Shown: one piece after another, positions 36,801 through 49,800 of the stretch
How positions within the stretch are numbered: the first letter of the stretch is position 1
Layout of the letters: every line of letters begins with the position of its first letter
From: Lingula anatina
Taxonomy: Eukaryota > Brachiopoda > Lingulata > Lingulida > Lingulidae
NCBI RefSeq assembly: GCF_001039355.2
Contig: NW_019775891.1
Coordinates: 195,209-259,208, forward strand
DNA length: 64,000 nucleotides
Direction of reading: 5' to 3'
Notes under the pieces: model-generated
Database searches by the model: none
Told to the model about the DNA's origin: nothing
The model's input: the letters and a program-made list of their open reading frames with translations, nothing else
Position numbers and translations under genes: made by a program

Positions 36801-37284
36801 GACCCAAAGGCCTTTCCTGAAAAAAGTTTATAAGGTACTTTTTTTAAAAATCTGCATCTATTGAGAGGATAACTTAGTCTCTTTTCCCAAAGTTTAAACA
36901 AACTTGTCCCAACACATTAAACAAACATTATTTTCAGCTTAAACCCACCTCAAAGCTTTTTAAATTTTAATTTTAAATAATAATAATAATAATTATATAA
37001 TAATTTTATTGAGCATAGAGATGTTTTATATTTAAAGGCTCTCTAACTACCACAAGGAAAAATATACATATTAAGTGTTTGCACCATAAATAATAAGAAG
37101 ATACAGGTGAATGGATAAAATTCTTTATATTTGACCCAAATTATCTGCATTTTAATTATCCACTAATAGTCCTAATCCAGCTTGCTTGATAGTTAGTGAA
37201 AACTATATACCGACATAGATCTATTTTAAAAATGTTAAGTTTGATCAAAATGGATGTCTTACATTGCAACTTCCCACAGGTTAC

Positions 37285-37330
37285 CTCGGGCAAGGAATAA
37301 GACATCAAATTCCGAGACTGGGTTCAGTAG
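37285..37330 (-). other. Probable non-coding first exon of the TREX-like gene
   Basis: On the minus strand CCCGAG|gtaacc is a good donor at 37285, and the matching acceptor (ttttttcag) opens the ATG exon at 36816. The 5' end is unknown, so 37330 is only a guide. Confidence 0.35.
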
Positions 37331-37879
37331 GCTTCACTGAGACAAAAACATTGGGCGAAAACAAAGTTGAATCTTGAGAGAAAGTTGTTCAAAGCATAGA
37401 AGTAGAGATACTTCTATGTTCAAAGTTAGCCTTTACTTTCAAGCTGCAAATTTGCGGTTTTATACATCAACCATAACATTACCTGTCGCAGTCCCGAATA
37501 TATCACACAATGACCAAGTAAATGTTCATCACCTCGTCTTCCAGTCCGATTCTAAAGACTTTGACCCTTCCAGCTGGCATCCCTTCCTTTCAGAAACACG
37601 GCACGCTGACAAGGGAATTCCCACTTCCGGTGTTTGCGCGTGGTCACGTGAGCAAAATAAATGCAGCGGATGATGTCAGGCTCTTCTGGTAATTGCGTGG
37701 TGTGGTATTAATGGCTTAAATTAATTTACTCATACGATAGAATCTGTATTTAACAAATATTTGTACATATAAATCGATTGAATATCTCAATATGTAACCT
37801 TTGAACTATATGAAATTTACCTAAAACCCGATTTAATTCTCCAAATAATGAAAATAAATATTAGAATATAGGGGGTGCT

Positions 37880-37967
37880 CTCGAGCCGGCCAGAAGTCCT
37901 TGCCGCCATCTTCAGTCTGGAAGCCACTGGATTGCTGGAATTCTTGAGAATCGCATCGGATATTTCA
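37880..37967 (+). other. Probable non-coding first exon and promoter of alpha-spectrin
   Basis: A GC-richer island carries GCCGCCATCTT (37902-37912, a YY1-type initiator element) and ends at a strong donor, TTTCA|gtgagt, at 37967. The next plus-strand acceptor that leads to a coding start is at 40823, giving a 2.9 kb intron. The 5' boundary is approximate. Confidence 0.45.
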
Positions 37968-40823
37968 GTGAGTTGATCATCTTTCGTCTTTATTGTAATT
38001 GTTCTCAATGTTGAAATATGTGTTCTTTTTTTTGATTAAAGTTTCATGGTGATATGTTGTGTTGATTTGTAAAAAACGTGCAGAAAGCATTATGACCTAC
38101 AAACTCTCGGCACGCCCAAAGCCAATGCAATGAAGCTAAAGCTGAAGCCTTGGACGTTGGAGAGGGCAGCAGAGTTTGACAGTGATCAGCATCAGCTATT
38201 AATGGTGTAGATAAAAAACGCAATGTAGCAAAGCATTTCAAAGTTATTGCATGCGATTGTGAAGCAGCTTAGTGCTAGTAGACCTTGTGCAGCATTCTAA
38301 ATGCCTTTCAGACTTTCTTCCATTCATTTAAGTTAATGTGATTTATTGATACGATATTGCCAAGCTCAAAACCCATTAAGAAAATGTGAAGTTATAATGG
38401 TGATTTGATTTTCTGATGTGAAAGTAATACTTATCTTAGAATATCACATTGGTAGACTTGATGAATGCTAGATCTAGAAGAATTGCTATTTTTTTTTTTT
38501 TTTTTTTTTTTTGATAAATTATTATTTATAGGCCAACTTAGTTCGTGCTCTAATAAGGAGAAAGGAAGGTTTAGAACAATATCAGTTTTATTTAGAATAA
38601 TTTGTTTTAAAAGGATCTAATATTTATGTTATGAAATATTGCTATTGCTTCTTCATGCAGGAACTACCAGGTCTAAATTAGTTTCCCTTTCATAGTCTGC
38701 GTAGAAATTAATTTAGAAGCACTATTCGGGTTTAAAATCTGATTTTTAGAGCATTTGACCTTGTGGTATCTTATCTATTGAAAGTCATACAGAGGAGTGC
38801 TCACTGAACATTTTGATTAAATTATGTTAGTACCTCATATCAAAATATCAAATCAAATATATTTGTGTCTAAAAGCAGCATAGTCTTATAACTGGATCTA
38901 CTGAAAATGTTAGAAACCTCTGTTTTGACTTTTAAAACCAGAATAAACTGTATGAAAAATTGTGTGGATGTTATAGAGGTCATGAAAGATGATAAAACAG
39001 ATTCTTTTCCTGTTGCATATATCTGCCTTAGCATTTTTCCACTATGAGTATGAAGCATATTTTGAAACAATGAGAGCACTTTGTTTATTAGAAAAAAATT
39101 ACTATTTAAATCAAGACAAACAGCCATTGAGCCAACAATTTTTAAAACTTTAAAGTTTTAGCTTTGCCAAAATAGAAAGTGTGCAAGCCTTGGCTGCAGC
39201 TGTTAAATGTGCATGTGAATGCTATCATCTATTCTGACACATACATAGAACAGGAATATTGATCTTGAAGTCACTTAACCATAGAACTGTCCCATGAATT
39301 AACCCTCAGTTGCACTGGGTTATTGATTATCTTCAGTCTCGCTAAAAGATGCATAGTCAATAGTTGTTTGGAGGATGGGCATGTTATAGCTACAATTGTA
39401 ATGTATAATCCCAAAATGAAAAAAATTTGAATATACACATTTTATTCATTCTCAGTACACAGTAATAAAAGCTATATTAGTAATACAAAAGATAAGACAG
39501 ATAGGTCTTGTGAAACAGTGGTTATGATCTCATAGTTTTCTAGATGTTATGTTGCGCCTGAGTCTTTATTTAAGGGTAATACGGAGGGAATTGTGTTTTA
39601 AATTTATGAGTTTATTCCTCATTTGAGTATGCCAAGTAATGACTGACTTACTTCATTTTATGTAGAATATAAATATATTAAGGTAATATGCTTATTAATT
39701 TTTAACCATTCAGATATAGAATAAATTGTAGTTAAAATACACTGCCCTGTTTTTAAAGAAATCATAAGTTTGTGGTCAGAAAGACCAAGCTCTATGTTCC
39801 CCGTTTTACATCAAAAAAAGAATTCCTGAGTAGTAGCAGCTTATCAGTTATGACTCAAACCTTATGTATATTGATTCTGTTTATCTGCTGTCCAGTATCC
39901 TATCTGTGGCCATACAGCTATAGGAAAAATGCCCTGATTACTGGCTTCACTAACATTATTATCAACTAAAATATTTAAGTTAATAAGATATGGTAAGCTC
40001 TATCATAGGAAATTGGCAAAATGAAAAGTTAATGTTTGTATTTGTGTAGATTTTCTATTTATCATAAGCTAAAAATGTGATAACTTTCCTGCTAGGCAAG
40101 ATATTTTACATGCTTCTTAATAGTTAAAGGGAGTCAGAGGCAACACACATCTAATACACAGGTATTTTACAAAATGTGCACACAGCCTTATTGCCAAAAT
40201 AGCCAATGTTAACAGCTGGAAACTATGTGCTGTTGCTATGGTGATTTTCCCTCTGGGGCTGTCTATTGGGATTGGTAATGACTCAAGCATGCAGTGTAGT
40301 ATGATTTATATGAGAGAGGCAGGCTGATACTTACATTATGTCTGCTGTGCATTGGACTTTATTGACTTTTCTCCAACAGCAACTGGGATATAGGGTATGT
40401 GGGCTATTTGCTGGGCAGTATTTTCATAGGTAGTTGTTTAGTCATGAGAAGAATTCTGGTTTGTGGAATGTAGAAAATAAGAACTATTCATGATTTTGCA
40501 ATTCTGTATTATTACCAAGTACGTGGTAAGTTATAACTTAAATTATGAGGTGATTTTCTGGTGGTATTGCATTTTATGAACTAGTCATTTCATTATTTTT
40601 AGCATTTGGCAAAATTGCTCTTAATATTGATTGAAATCAACAGATGATATTCTTATGCAGACCTGCTTTTGATTCCTAACTTAAAGAAAGCCATTTGCAT
40701 CTTACTATCCAAAATTTATTTGACAAAATTGATCAGATTTTTTGCTTGTATAAAAATAAGGCTAACTCTTAGAAAGCCACCTGGTTTATTCAGTTAAGTA
40801 AAAAAAAATTGTTTCTATTGCAG
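37968..40823 (+). other. Alpha-spectrin intron 1
   Basis: AT-rich with no supported exon. It contains a T24 run near 38489-38512. Short ORFs are noise. Confidence 0.4.
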
Positions 40824-40856
40824 ACATAACTTGGTCTCAGAAGTGACAAGCACACC

Positions 40857-43800
40857 ATGACGTCTGCCGAGGTTCATCCTCGAGAGATTAAAATCCTCGA
40901 AACTGCAGAGGACATCCAGGAAAGAAGAGCAGAGGTTTTAGGGCGCTATGCTGCCTTTAAAGATGCCACACATCAGCGTCGTTTGATGCTGGAAGATGCC
41001 CGCAACTTCCAGTATTTTAGACGTGATGCTGACGAGCTTGAAAGCTGGATTCTTGAAAAACTTCAGACTGCCTCAGATGAGAGTTGGAAGGATACTACTA
41101 ATCTGCAGGTTTGTTATAAATATTGAAATCATATATATATCACTTTTAGTGCCATGGGTTCATAGATTACATTGATATATTATAATATCTTGCATAATTT
41201 TTTTCTGTTGAATAAGTGTGTTGCTTATGATTTAAGAAGTTTTGTAAAAGGGGCCTTACAGTTTCTGCCACTGAGTATACTAAGGCATAAAATCCAGAGA
41301 AATGATTTTCCTGGCATACCATGACTCTAACAAGTTACCAATACCACTCTTTTTTTTTTTTTTCTCAGGCCAAGATCCAGAAACACCAGGCCTTTGAAGC
41401 AGAGGTGCAAGCCCATTCTAATGCCATTGTGGAACTGGACAACAGGGGAATGGAAATGATCAATGCTGACCACTTTGCATCAGACATTATCAAGGTTTGG
41501 GAAGCTTTTTACTGATCAATATCATTGTTCATGCGTTGCTGCATATGTTAGAAACTTGTTTGTTGGTTGTGTTGTTGGCACCTATTATGATATTTTTTTA
41601 CTTACGGTTATTGCTATTCGATTAATAAAAGAATTTTTAAAGTGTCATCATGCTATGTACTATTGCCATTTGTCTAGTCTTAAGCACTCTGCAGCTATAT
41701 TTTCGTCATTATTTTATAGTTGGTATGTTTCAGTCTTTCTGTCAAGTGTGGTTTGTAACATGTATGATGGCTTTTACATTTGGGGATATAATATTTTTCT
41801 AAATATTAAAAGATAAATTGTGATTAAAATTCAGAACCATTTCAAATTAAATTCCCATTCAAACGTTCCAGGCCCGTCTTGAGGAGATCCACAGACTGTG
41901 GGAGCTGTTGCTGTCCAAGCTGCAGGACAAAGGGATAAAGCTTCAGCAGGCACTGGTCCTGGTGCAGTTCTTCAGAGAGTGCAGTGAGGTGATGTTCTGG
42001 ATCACAGACAAGGAGGCCTTTGTCACCTCTGAGGAGTTTGGACATGACCTGGAACATGTGGAGGTGTTGCAGAAGAAATATGATGAATTCCGCAAGGTGG
42101 GGTAATCTGATGTGTGCCCTCAAACCCCCCTAAAAATATATATATATATATTTATATATAATAATAATAACAAATAGAACTAAATGAAAAATAAATTAAG
42201 GTAGAATCAAAATGATGATTTCATTAATATACTTAATGTCTACTCCTGAGTTGTCCACTCTCATGGATGAATATCACATCATTTCTGTAAACTAGATTTA
42301 CATGTATACCCATAAGACGTTGAATGACCACTACAATTACTGTTGGCGTTCTGTAAATCTGTAGGTAGCATGTTATATATTTAAGTTACTGTTACAACTA
42401 ACCACCGTGTTGTTTGAATTTAATAACAATCATGTACTGTTGGATGATTCCAGGACTTGGAGAGCCACGAGTATAGAGTGACAGAAGTCAATGGTATGGC
42501 AGAGAAGCTGCTGTCAGATGGACATCCCTCTGAGGAACAAATCAGGGAGAAACAGATTGTAAGTCAAGTCACAGTCTTAATGATTCAGCTGATGGATTCA
42601 AATTTAAAATTTTGAAATGTAAAATTGCAATGATTTAATAGCTGAAGTGTACATGGATTTGAAAAACAAGGGATTTGATTTGTAATGCAACATGTTGATG
42701 AGATTATATTCTCAAAGTCAATTTACACCCAAATCACAGAAATCTTTCACAGTTTTTGTATTTAATCATATTTTCTGATTTGCAGGAGCTGAATGAAGCC
42801 TGGCAGAGACTGAAGCAACTTGCAATCCTGAGGCAGGAGAAACTGTCTGGGGCACATGAAATCCAGCAATTCAACAGGTATCAACCATTGGCTTAAACAA
42901 AATTGATTCTGACCAGGCACTGCACATTGACATACTCTTGTAGCTTTTGGCTGGCATAAATTGGATTTTTTTTCCAAAGTTATTTTTTGGAAGAGGCCGA
43001 ATGATAGAAGATAGATTTTAAAATGTTGCCTTCACTGGATGATGCTGAGAGGAGTGAATAATATCTCTTATAACAAATTTTCATAGCATTTAATTTGCAA
43101 ATGTAACTTTTTTTTTATCTTTTCTCTCTTATTCAGAGATGCTGATGAGACCATAGCTTGGATCACAGAGAAAGATGGCCTGCTGTCAACAGATGACTAT
43201 GGCCGGGACCTAGCAAGCGTTCAGGGACTGCAGCGCAAACACGAGGGAGCTGAGCGCGACTTGGCTGCCCTGGAAGAACGTGTGACACAGTTAAATGCCG
43301 AGTCTGGTCGCCTGTCTGCTGAGTATCCAGACCATGCTGATGAGGTGCAAACCAAGCAAGATGAAATCAACCAAAACTGGGCCAGACTCCAAGAGAAGGT
43401 AGAGTTGACTTCATTACAGTAGGATTTATAAGGTTTGATGTTTCATGTGTAGAGATCAGTGACAAAAAACACTTGAGATGATAAATGAAAATGATGATCT
43501 GTTTAAAATTTTTTTACTCACTTTATAAAATTTAAGACCAATGAAGAAAAAAATGGGTAGTTTTCAGTGTAAATTTGTTTGAAATTAACAACCATGCAAA
43601 AGTTTGGGCAGGTTACATTGTAAAATTGTTAACTTAAACTGGGTATTATACCTTGCCGTGTTAATATATTTGAATGTTACATGTTTTTTGCAAAATTTTC
43701 ATACTTTTTGTACCCATAGGCCGAGGAAAGGAAAAATCGCCTGGATGACTCCTACCACCTCCAGAGGTTCTTGGCCGATTTCCGTGACCTTGTCTCCTGG

Positions 43801-46800
43801 ATCCACGAGATGATGGCCATTATCTCTGCAGATGATCTGGCCAAAGATGTCGCTGGGGCAGAATCTCTTCTGGAAAGACATCAAGAACACAAGGTACATT
43901 TATTGATATGTAAAGAAATAGTTGTCAGTAGTACATAGATTGCGTGTAAAATAAAATAAATTTTGCAATGGAAATTGTTTTGGATGTAGTCCTAATTTAT
44001 TTTGGGAATTATATAAGGACCATTGCACCTTATTTTGACATATATTCTGTTCTTGTACAGGGAGAGATTGATGCTCGTGAAGACAGTTTTAAGACCACAG
44101 CAGATGCAGGCAAACAGCTTCTGGAATCTGACCACTATGCCACTGAAGAGGTCAAAGAAAAGGTAGAGAACTTACACAATGGGCAAAATAAAATCAATAA
44201 AGGAAAATATACTCATCACATTTCCTTCCCCTAAGTGATTATCACATGCAAAAGAATAAAGAATTCAAAAATTAAACACATTAAGTAAATTGATAACCAT
44301 ACATGTTTACAGCAAAGAAAATTTCCAATCGTGTGGAAAGAGAATATCAGGTTCTTATACTCAATCGGAGTTCAGCCAGTAACAATTATACCTTGTTTTT
44401 CTTTGTATTCCTCAGCTGGTCCAGCTAGCCAACGAAAAGACAACTCTGTTGGAACTGTGGGAAGAGCGTCGTATTCTTTATGAACAGTGCATGGATCTAC
44501 AGTTGTTCTACAGAGACACAGAGCAGGCTGATGCATGGATGAGCAAACAGGAGGTGAGATCACCTAGTAAAAGGAATAAAATGTCATTATATCTTGTTTT
44601 ATATTGATTCAGTTTTAATAAAAACTGAATTAACAAAGATCCTTAATGTTGCATTTTCTGAAATGTTTTTTATCACCGAGTCAAGAAAGGATGTATTGGC
44701 TCGATCTTTAGAAACTGAAAAGAGGAAGGGTCATTGTTGTAATGTTTAACCCCTTCCACTGCATTTGTGTTTCCAGGCATTCTTACAGAATGAGGATCTT
44801 GGAGACTCCCTGGACAGTGTAGAAGCTCTTATCAAGAAACATGAAGATTTTGAGAAATCTCTTGCAGCTCAAGAGGAAAAAATCCATGTGAGTATACCCC
44901 TTCATTCAATTTCACATAATTCTTTGAAAATTCTTTGATGAGCCAGTCTGACATGAAATAATCATGCTGAAAGTTTCAAGGGCTGTTTTATTATATTCAG
45001 TTACAACCCTGTCTGTTATTTCAGGCTCTCGATGAATTTGCAACCAAGCTCATTGAGAATGAGCACTATGCTGCTGATGATGTTGCAGCCAGAAGAGATG
45101 CAGTAAGTTGGCATAGTGGTTTGTTTAGTTTTAGTAGATAAAAAAGTCTGAATAACGAAGATATATTAAATGATTAACTGAAAGCCTTTTTGTCTATTGT
45201 CAATTTCTAAATTAAAATAAGATGGAACATACTGCAGAAATCTGTGAAGGATTGATTAAAAGAATGTTAAATGTCAAATTAATTCCTCTGAGTAGCTCCT
45301 CCAGAGAAGAAATGCACTGTATGAGAGATCTGGTGCAAGACGCCGCATGTTAGAAGATTCCCTCAGATTCCAAGTCTTTGAAAGAGACTGTGACGAGACC
45401 AAAAGCTGGATCAACGAAAAACTAAAGACAGCGTCAGACGAAAGCTACTTGGTAAGTTTTTTCATAGTGCAACCATTTCAGCAGTTTTAGAAGAATGCTG
45501 TGTGCAACAATTTTTTATATGATTATCAGCTCTTCACCTGGTTAGTGTCTGTTTAGTGTCAAGTAATATAATTATAGGAATTGCACTGCACACCAGAGAG
45601 CTGGCTTCTTTGTGTACAAAGTTCATTAGCACTAGTGTGTCAAATGTGCCATTTTACCAGGTACAATGTTCTGTACTGTTAGCATTTAGTCATATGAAAG
45701 TTGTAAATGAAGCAAATAAGCAGTTAGTTTTAAATGCAAAGCATCACCAATTGAAAATTTATCACTTACTTTTCTGAATATTTTGTTTCAGGACCCCACA
45801 AACTTGCAAAATAAAGTCCAGAAACACCAGAACTTTGAGCAAGAGCTTGCAGCCAACCAGAGTCGTATTGAAGCTGTCAACAAACAGGGCCAGGACTTGA
45901 TTGACTCTAATCACTTTGCCTCGGACATTACCAGAGAGAGACTGGAGGAAATTCAGGAGTTGTGGCAACAGCTGAATGAACAGACAGAGAAAAAGAGTAG
46001 GTCTTTTTAAAATTTGTTGTATTTACACACGGAATTAAACAAGATTGATTTGATATAAGCTTGTTGGAAAGATTATTCATTTTTTTCTTCTGAAATATTG
46101 CTTATTCAGTTGCTCTTATTTGCACACAGAAGAAGAGTTTATCTTTAACCAAATGAGCAAACATTTTTAGTTCATTGTATCAAACATCTAAAAAAAATGG
46201 ACCAACTGTAAGTACTACTCCTGTGTGAAGATGCTTCATACATTGTGTTAATTGCTTTGACTAAAGGTGGCCGCTTGAATGAAGCTAGTGAGCAGCAAGC
46301 TTACAACAGGAATGTGGAAGATGTCGAGCTCTGGCTGACTGAGATTGAGAACTTCCTGATGTCAGAGGATTTTGGGAAGGTATGCACCTGTTGACCCTAA
46401 GTTTGTCTTGAACTGTGACTGTAAAACTTTTTTTTATATTCATGCATCAATCCAGTTTAAGTTTTACTTGTTGACATAGCTTTAAGTTATGGAAGAAAGA
46501 AATGTCCAGCTAAATGTTATATATTTACCTTTATTTTGAAAAATATCCCAGTTTACATGCAATTAAGATTTGTTAATTTTGTTTATTGAATGTGGTTGAG
46601 TATGATTTAATCCCATGTCCCCTACTCTGTCTTTCTCTTTTTTCTTTATTTAAAGAAGTTTTCAATATAAAGGTGTTCTTCTCAGTAGCAGTAGATTTAC
46701 ACACATGTTAATGTTCAAGAGAGTTTAACTTCTTTTATTACATACCACATTCTGTTTTGTATAGTAAAAGTAGCTTTTTGGAAACTTAATTTAAAACTAG

Positions 46801-49800
46801 GAAAGCAGTGGAGAGTTCAGGCATCCTCCAAGGCAGCTCACTTTAAAAATAAATAAATTAATTAATAAATCAAGAAAGCACCACCAAAATCTAAAAAAAT
46901 TTGAGTTATTTATTCTTGTTCTTCAAAAATTATGCAAGAAAGACAAATAGAAAAAAGCAAAGAATTATCTGTGAAGGACACTAAACAAAATAACATTCTC
47001 TAGGATTTTAATCTCTTTTCTCTTTCTTTCATTCCCACAGATTATCACCAAGGGAGTGAGTTCTCTTTACAGTTTCTTTCAATTGCTCAGTACATATACA
47101 ACCCTGGAGAAATGCAGCAACACTTGCTAATGACATATTCAGTGGGTAATTTTGAAATGGGGTAATTTAATGCCCTGATGGCAAATTTAGTAATTATTTT
47201 GACACTTGTTTCCATGTTAATATAGATCAAAAGTNNNNNNNNNNNNNNNNNNNNNNNNNNNNNNNNNNNNNNNNNNNNNNNNNNNNNNNNNNNNNNNNNN
47301 NNNNNNNNNNNNNNNNNNNNNNNNNNNNNNNNNNNNNNNNNNNNNNNNNNNNNNNNNNNNNNNNNNNNNNNNNNNNNNNNNNNNNNNNNNNNNNNNNNNN
47401 NNNNNNNNNNNNNNNNNNNNNNNNNNNNNNNNNNNNNNNNNNNNNNNNNNNNNNNNNNNNNNNNNNNNNNNNNNNNNNNNNNNNNNNNNNNNNNNNNNNN
47501 NNNNNNNNNNNNNNNNNNNNNNNNNNNNNNNNNNNNNNNNNNNNNNNNNNNNNNNNNNNNNNNNNNNNNNNNNNNNNNNNNNNNNNNNNNNNNNNNNNNN
47601 NNNNNNNNNNNNNNNNNNNNNNNNNNNNNNNNNNNNNNNNNNNNNNNNNNNNNNNNNNNNNNNNNNNNNNNNNNNNNNNNNNNNNNNNNNNNNNNNNNNN
47701 NNNNNNNNNNNNNNNNNNNNNNNNNNNNNNNNNNNNNNNNNNNNNNNNNNNNNNNNNNNNNNNNNNNNNNNNNNNNNNNNNNNNNTACTTGTTGACATAG
47801 CTTTAAGTTATGGAAGAAAGAAATGTCCAGCTAAATGTTATATATTTACCTTTATTTTGAAAAATATCCCAGTTTACATGCAATTAAGATTTGTTAATTT
47901 TGTTTATTGAATGTGGTTGAGTATGATTTAATCCCATGTCCCCTACTCTGTCTTTCTCTTTTTTCTTTATTTAAAGAAGTTTTCAATATAAAGGTGTTCT
48001 TCTCAGTAGCAGTAGATTTACACACATGTTAATGTTCAAGAGAGTTTAACTTCTTTTATTACATACCACATTCTGTTTTGTATAGTAAAAGTAGCTTTTT
48101 GGAAACTTAATTTAAAACTAGGAAAGCAGTGGAGAGTTCAGGCATCCTCCAAGGCAGCTCACTTTAAAAATAAATAAATTAATTAATAAATCAAGAAAGC
48201 ACCACCAAAATCTAAAAAAATTTGAGTTATTTATTCTTGTTCTTCAAAAATTATGCAAGAAAGACAAATAGAAAAAAGCAAAGAATTATCTGTGAAGGAC
48301 ACTAAACAAAATAACATTCTCTAGGATTTTAATCTCTTTTCTCTTTCTTTCATTCCCACAGATTATCACCAAGGGAGTGAGTTCTCTTTACAGTTTCTTT
48401 CAATTGCTCAGTACATATACAACCCTGGAGAAATGCAGCAACACTTGCTAATGACATATTCAGTGGGTAATTTTGAAATGGGGTAATTTAATGCCCTGAT
48501 GGCAAATTTAGTAATTATTTTGACACTTGTTTCCATGTTAATATAGATCAAAAGTGATTTTTTGATAATGTCAATTAATTAATTTCCCATACATTTTGAC
48601 TCTAAGAAAAATTTTCATGGGTGGAGGGAGGTCTCTTTCATAAGATAAAAAATTCAGATTCCCATTGTATCTTTACGATGGTTTTTATGATATACATATT
48701 TTATAATCCAACGAAACTACAACTAGTCATGTCCAAGTGTTGCTGTAATTTCTTTCTCGCCTGTTCCTTGTCACTGCAATATAATCAAATGCTTCCTGTG
48801 CCTTGTTTTTTCTTATTACCTGGATTGTGTTTGCATTGTCATCATGTGACGTAATTCCTAATTTACCTAGCCATTCTTTAGTCATTCTTGAACGAAGAAG
48901 TCAAGATTAGACAGATATAGGTTGCATGCTTTTGTGCATATCATCATGATTGGGGAGAATATGTACATGAAATAGAAGATTTCATAATTATATTTTTTGA
49001 TTTTGATTGCTTTTGGGGAACATAGTGCAGATTTATTTATTATTTAGGTCAAGCACTTTTCTGTTAGTAGTATGAAAACTATTTCAGGACTTGGCATTGG
49101 TTGATTGAGTATTTTTGTTTAGTATAAAAATCCATGTTATGTACAGTTGCAATAATTATAGATGCAAAACTTGGGTTACATAAAATGATATTGAGTTTGT
49201 AAAAAAAATATGCTCAGGAGTTTTCGAAATTGCTAAATAAAGAATTTTTGTGGATATATAACACCACAAAGAAATGAAAGTTAATTGCTTTATTAATTTA
49301 AAGTAATAAATATAAAACAGTGAATTTTAATCTAAAATAAAAATGAAATAATAATATAAAGTATCCAGTGATAACGATGAATGACTGCAAATTTCAGGCA
49401 GGAAAATTTTGCTTAAAACTATTGTAAGCTTTTTGTCTGCCATCTCAAAGCTTTCAGTGGGAAAGGGGCTTGCAGATATTAGCCATTGCCTGCCTTACTA
49501 TCTTGATTTTATTGATTTTTTTAGCTATTTTGTATAAGTACACATGGGACAGTATTTTATTACACTTTTATGAGGACTGTCACGAAGTTGGTTTTTTGAA
49601 TTAGTGTCATATTTTAGGGAAGTGATGATATTAGGCTTTACTTGTTGATTCTTTAACAGTTGTTTGAGTCTTTAATAGGGAATGATTACTTTTATAAAGA
49701 TATATGTACTCACAGCTTGCTGTCTCATGTTTGCATCTCAATATATATATTTTATATAGATTTATACTACATTGGATATATGTTAACTTATATATGTTAA

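Noticed and set aside
46465-48555. Biological tandem duplication of a spectrin intron segment
   Set aside because: Perfect identity over 770 bases placed symmetrically around an N gap points to unmerged contig ends.
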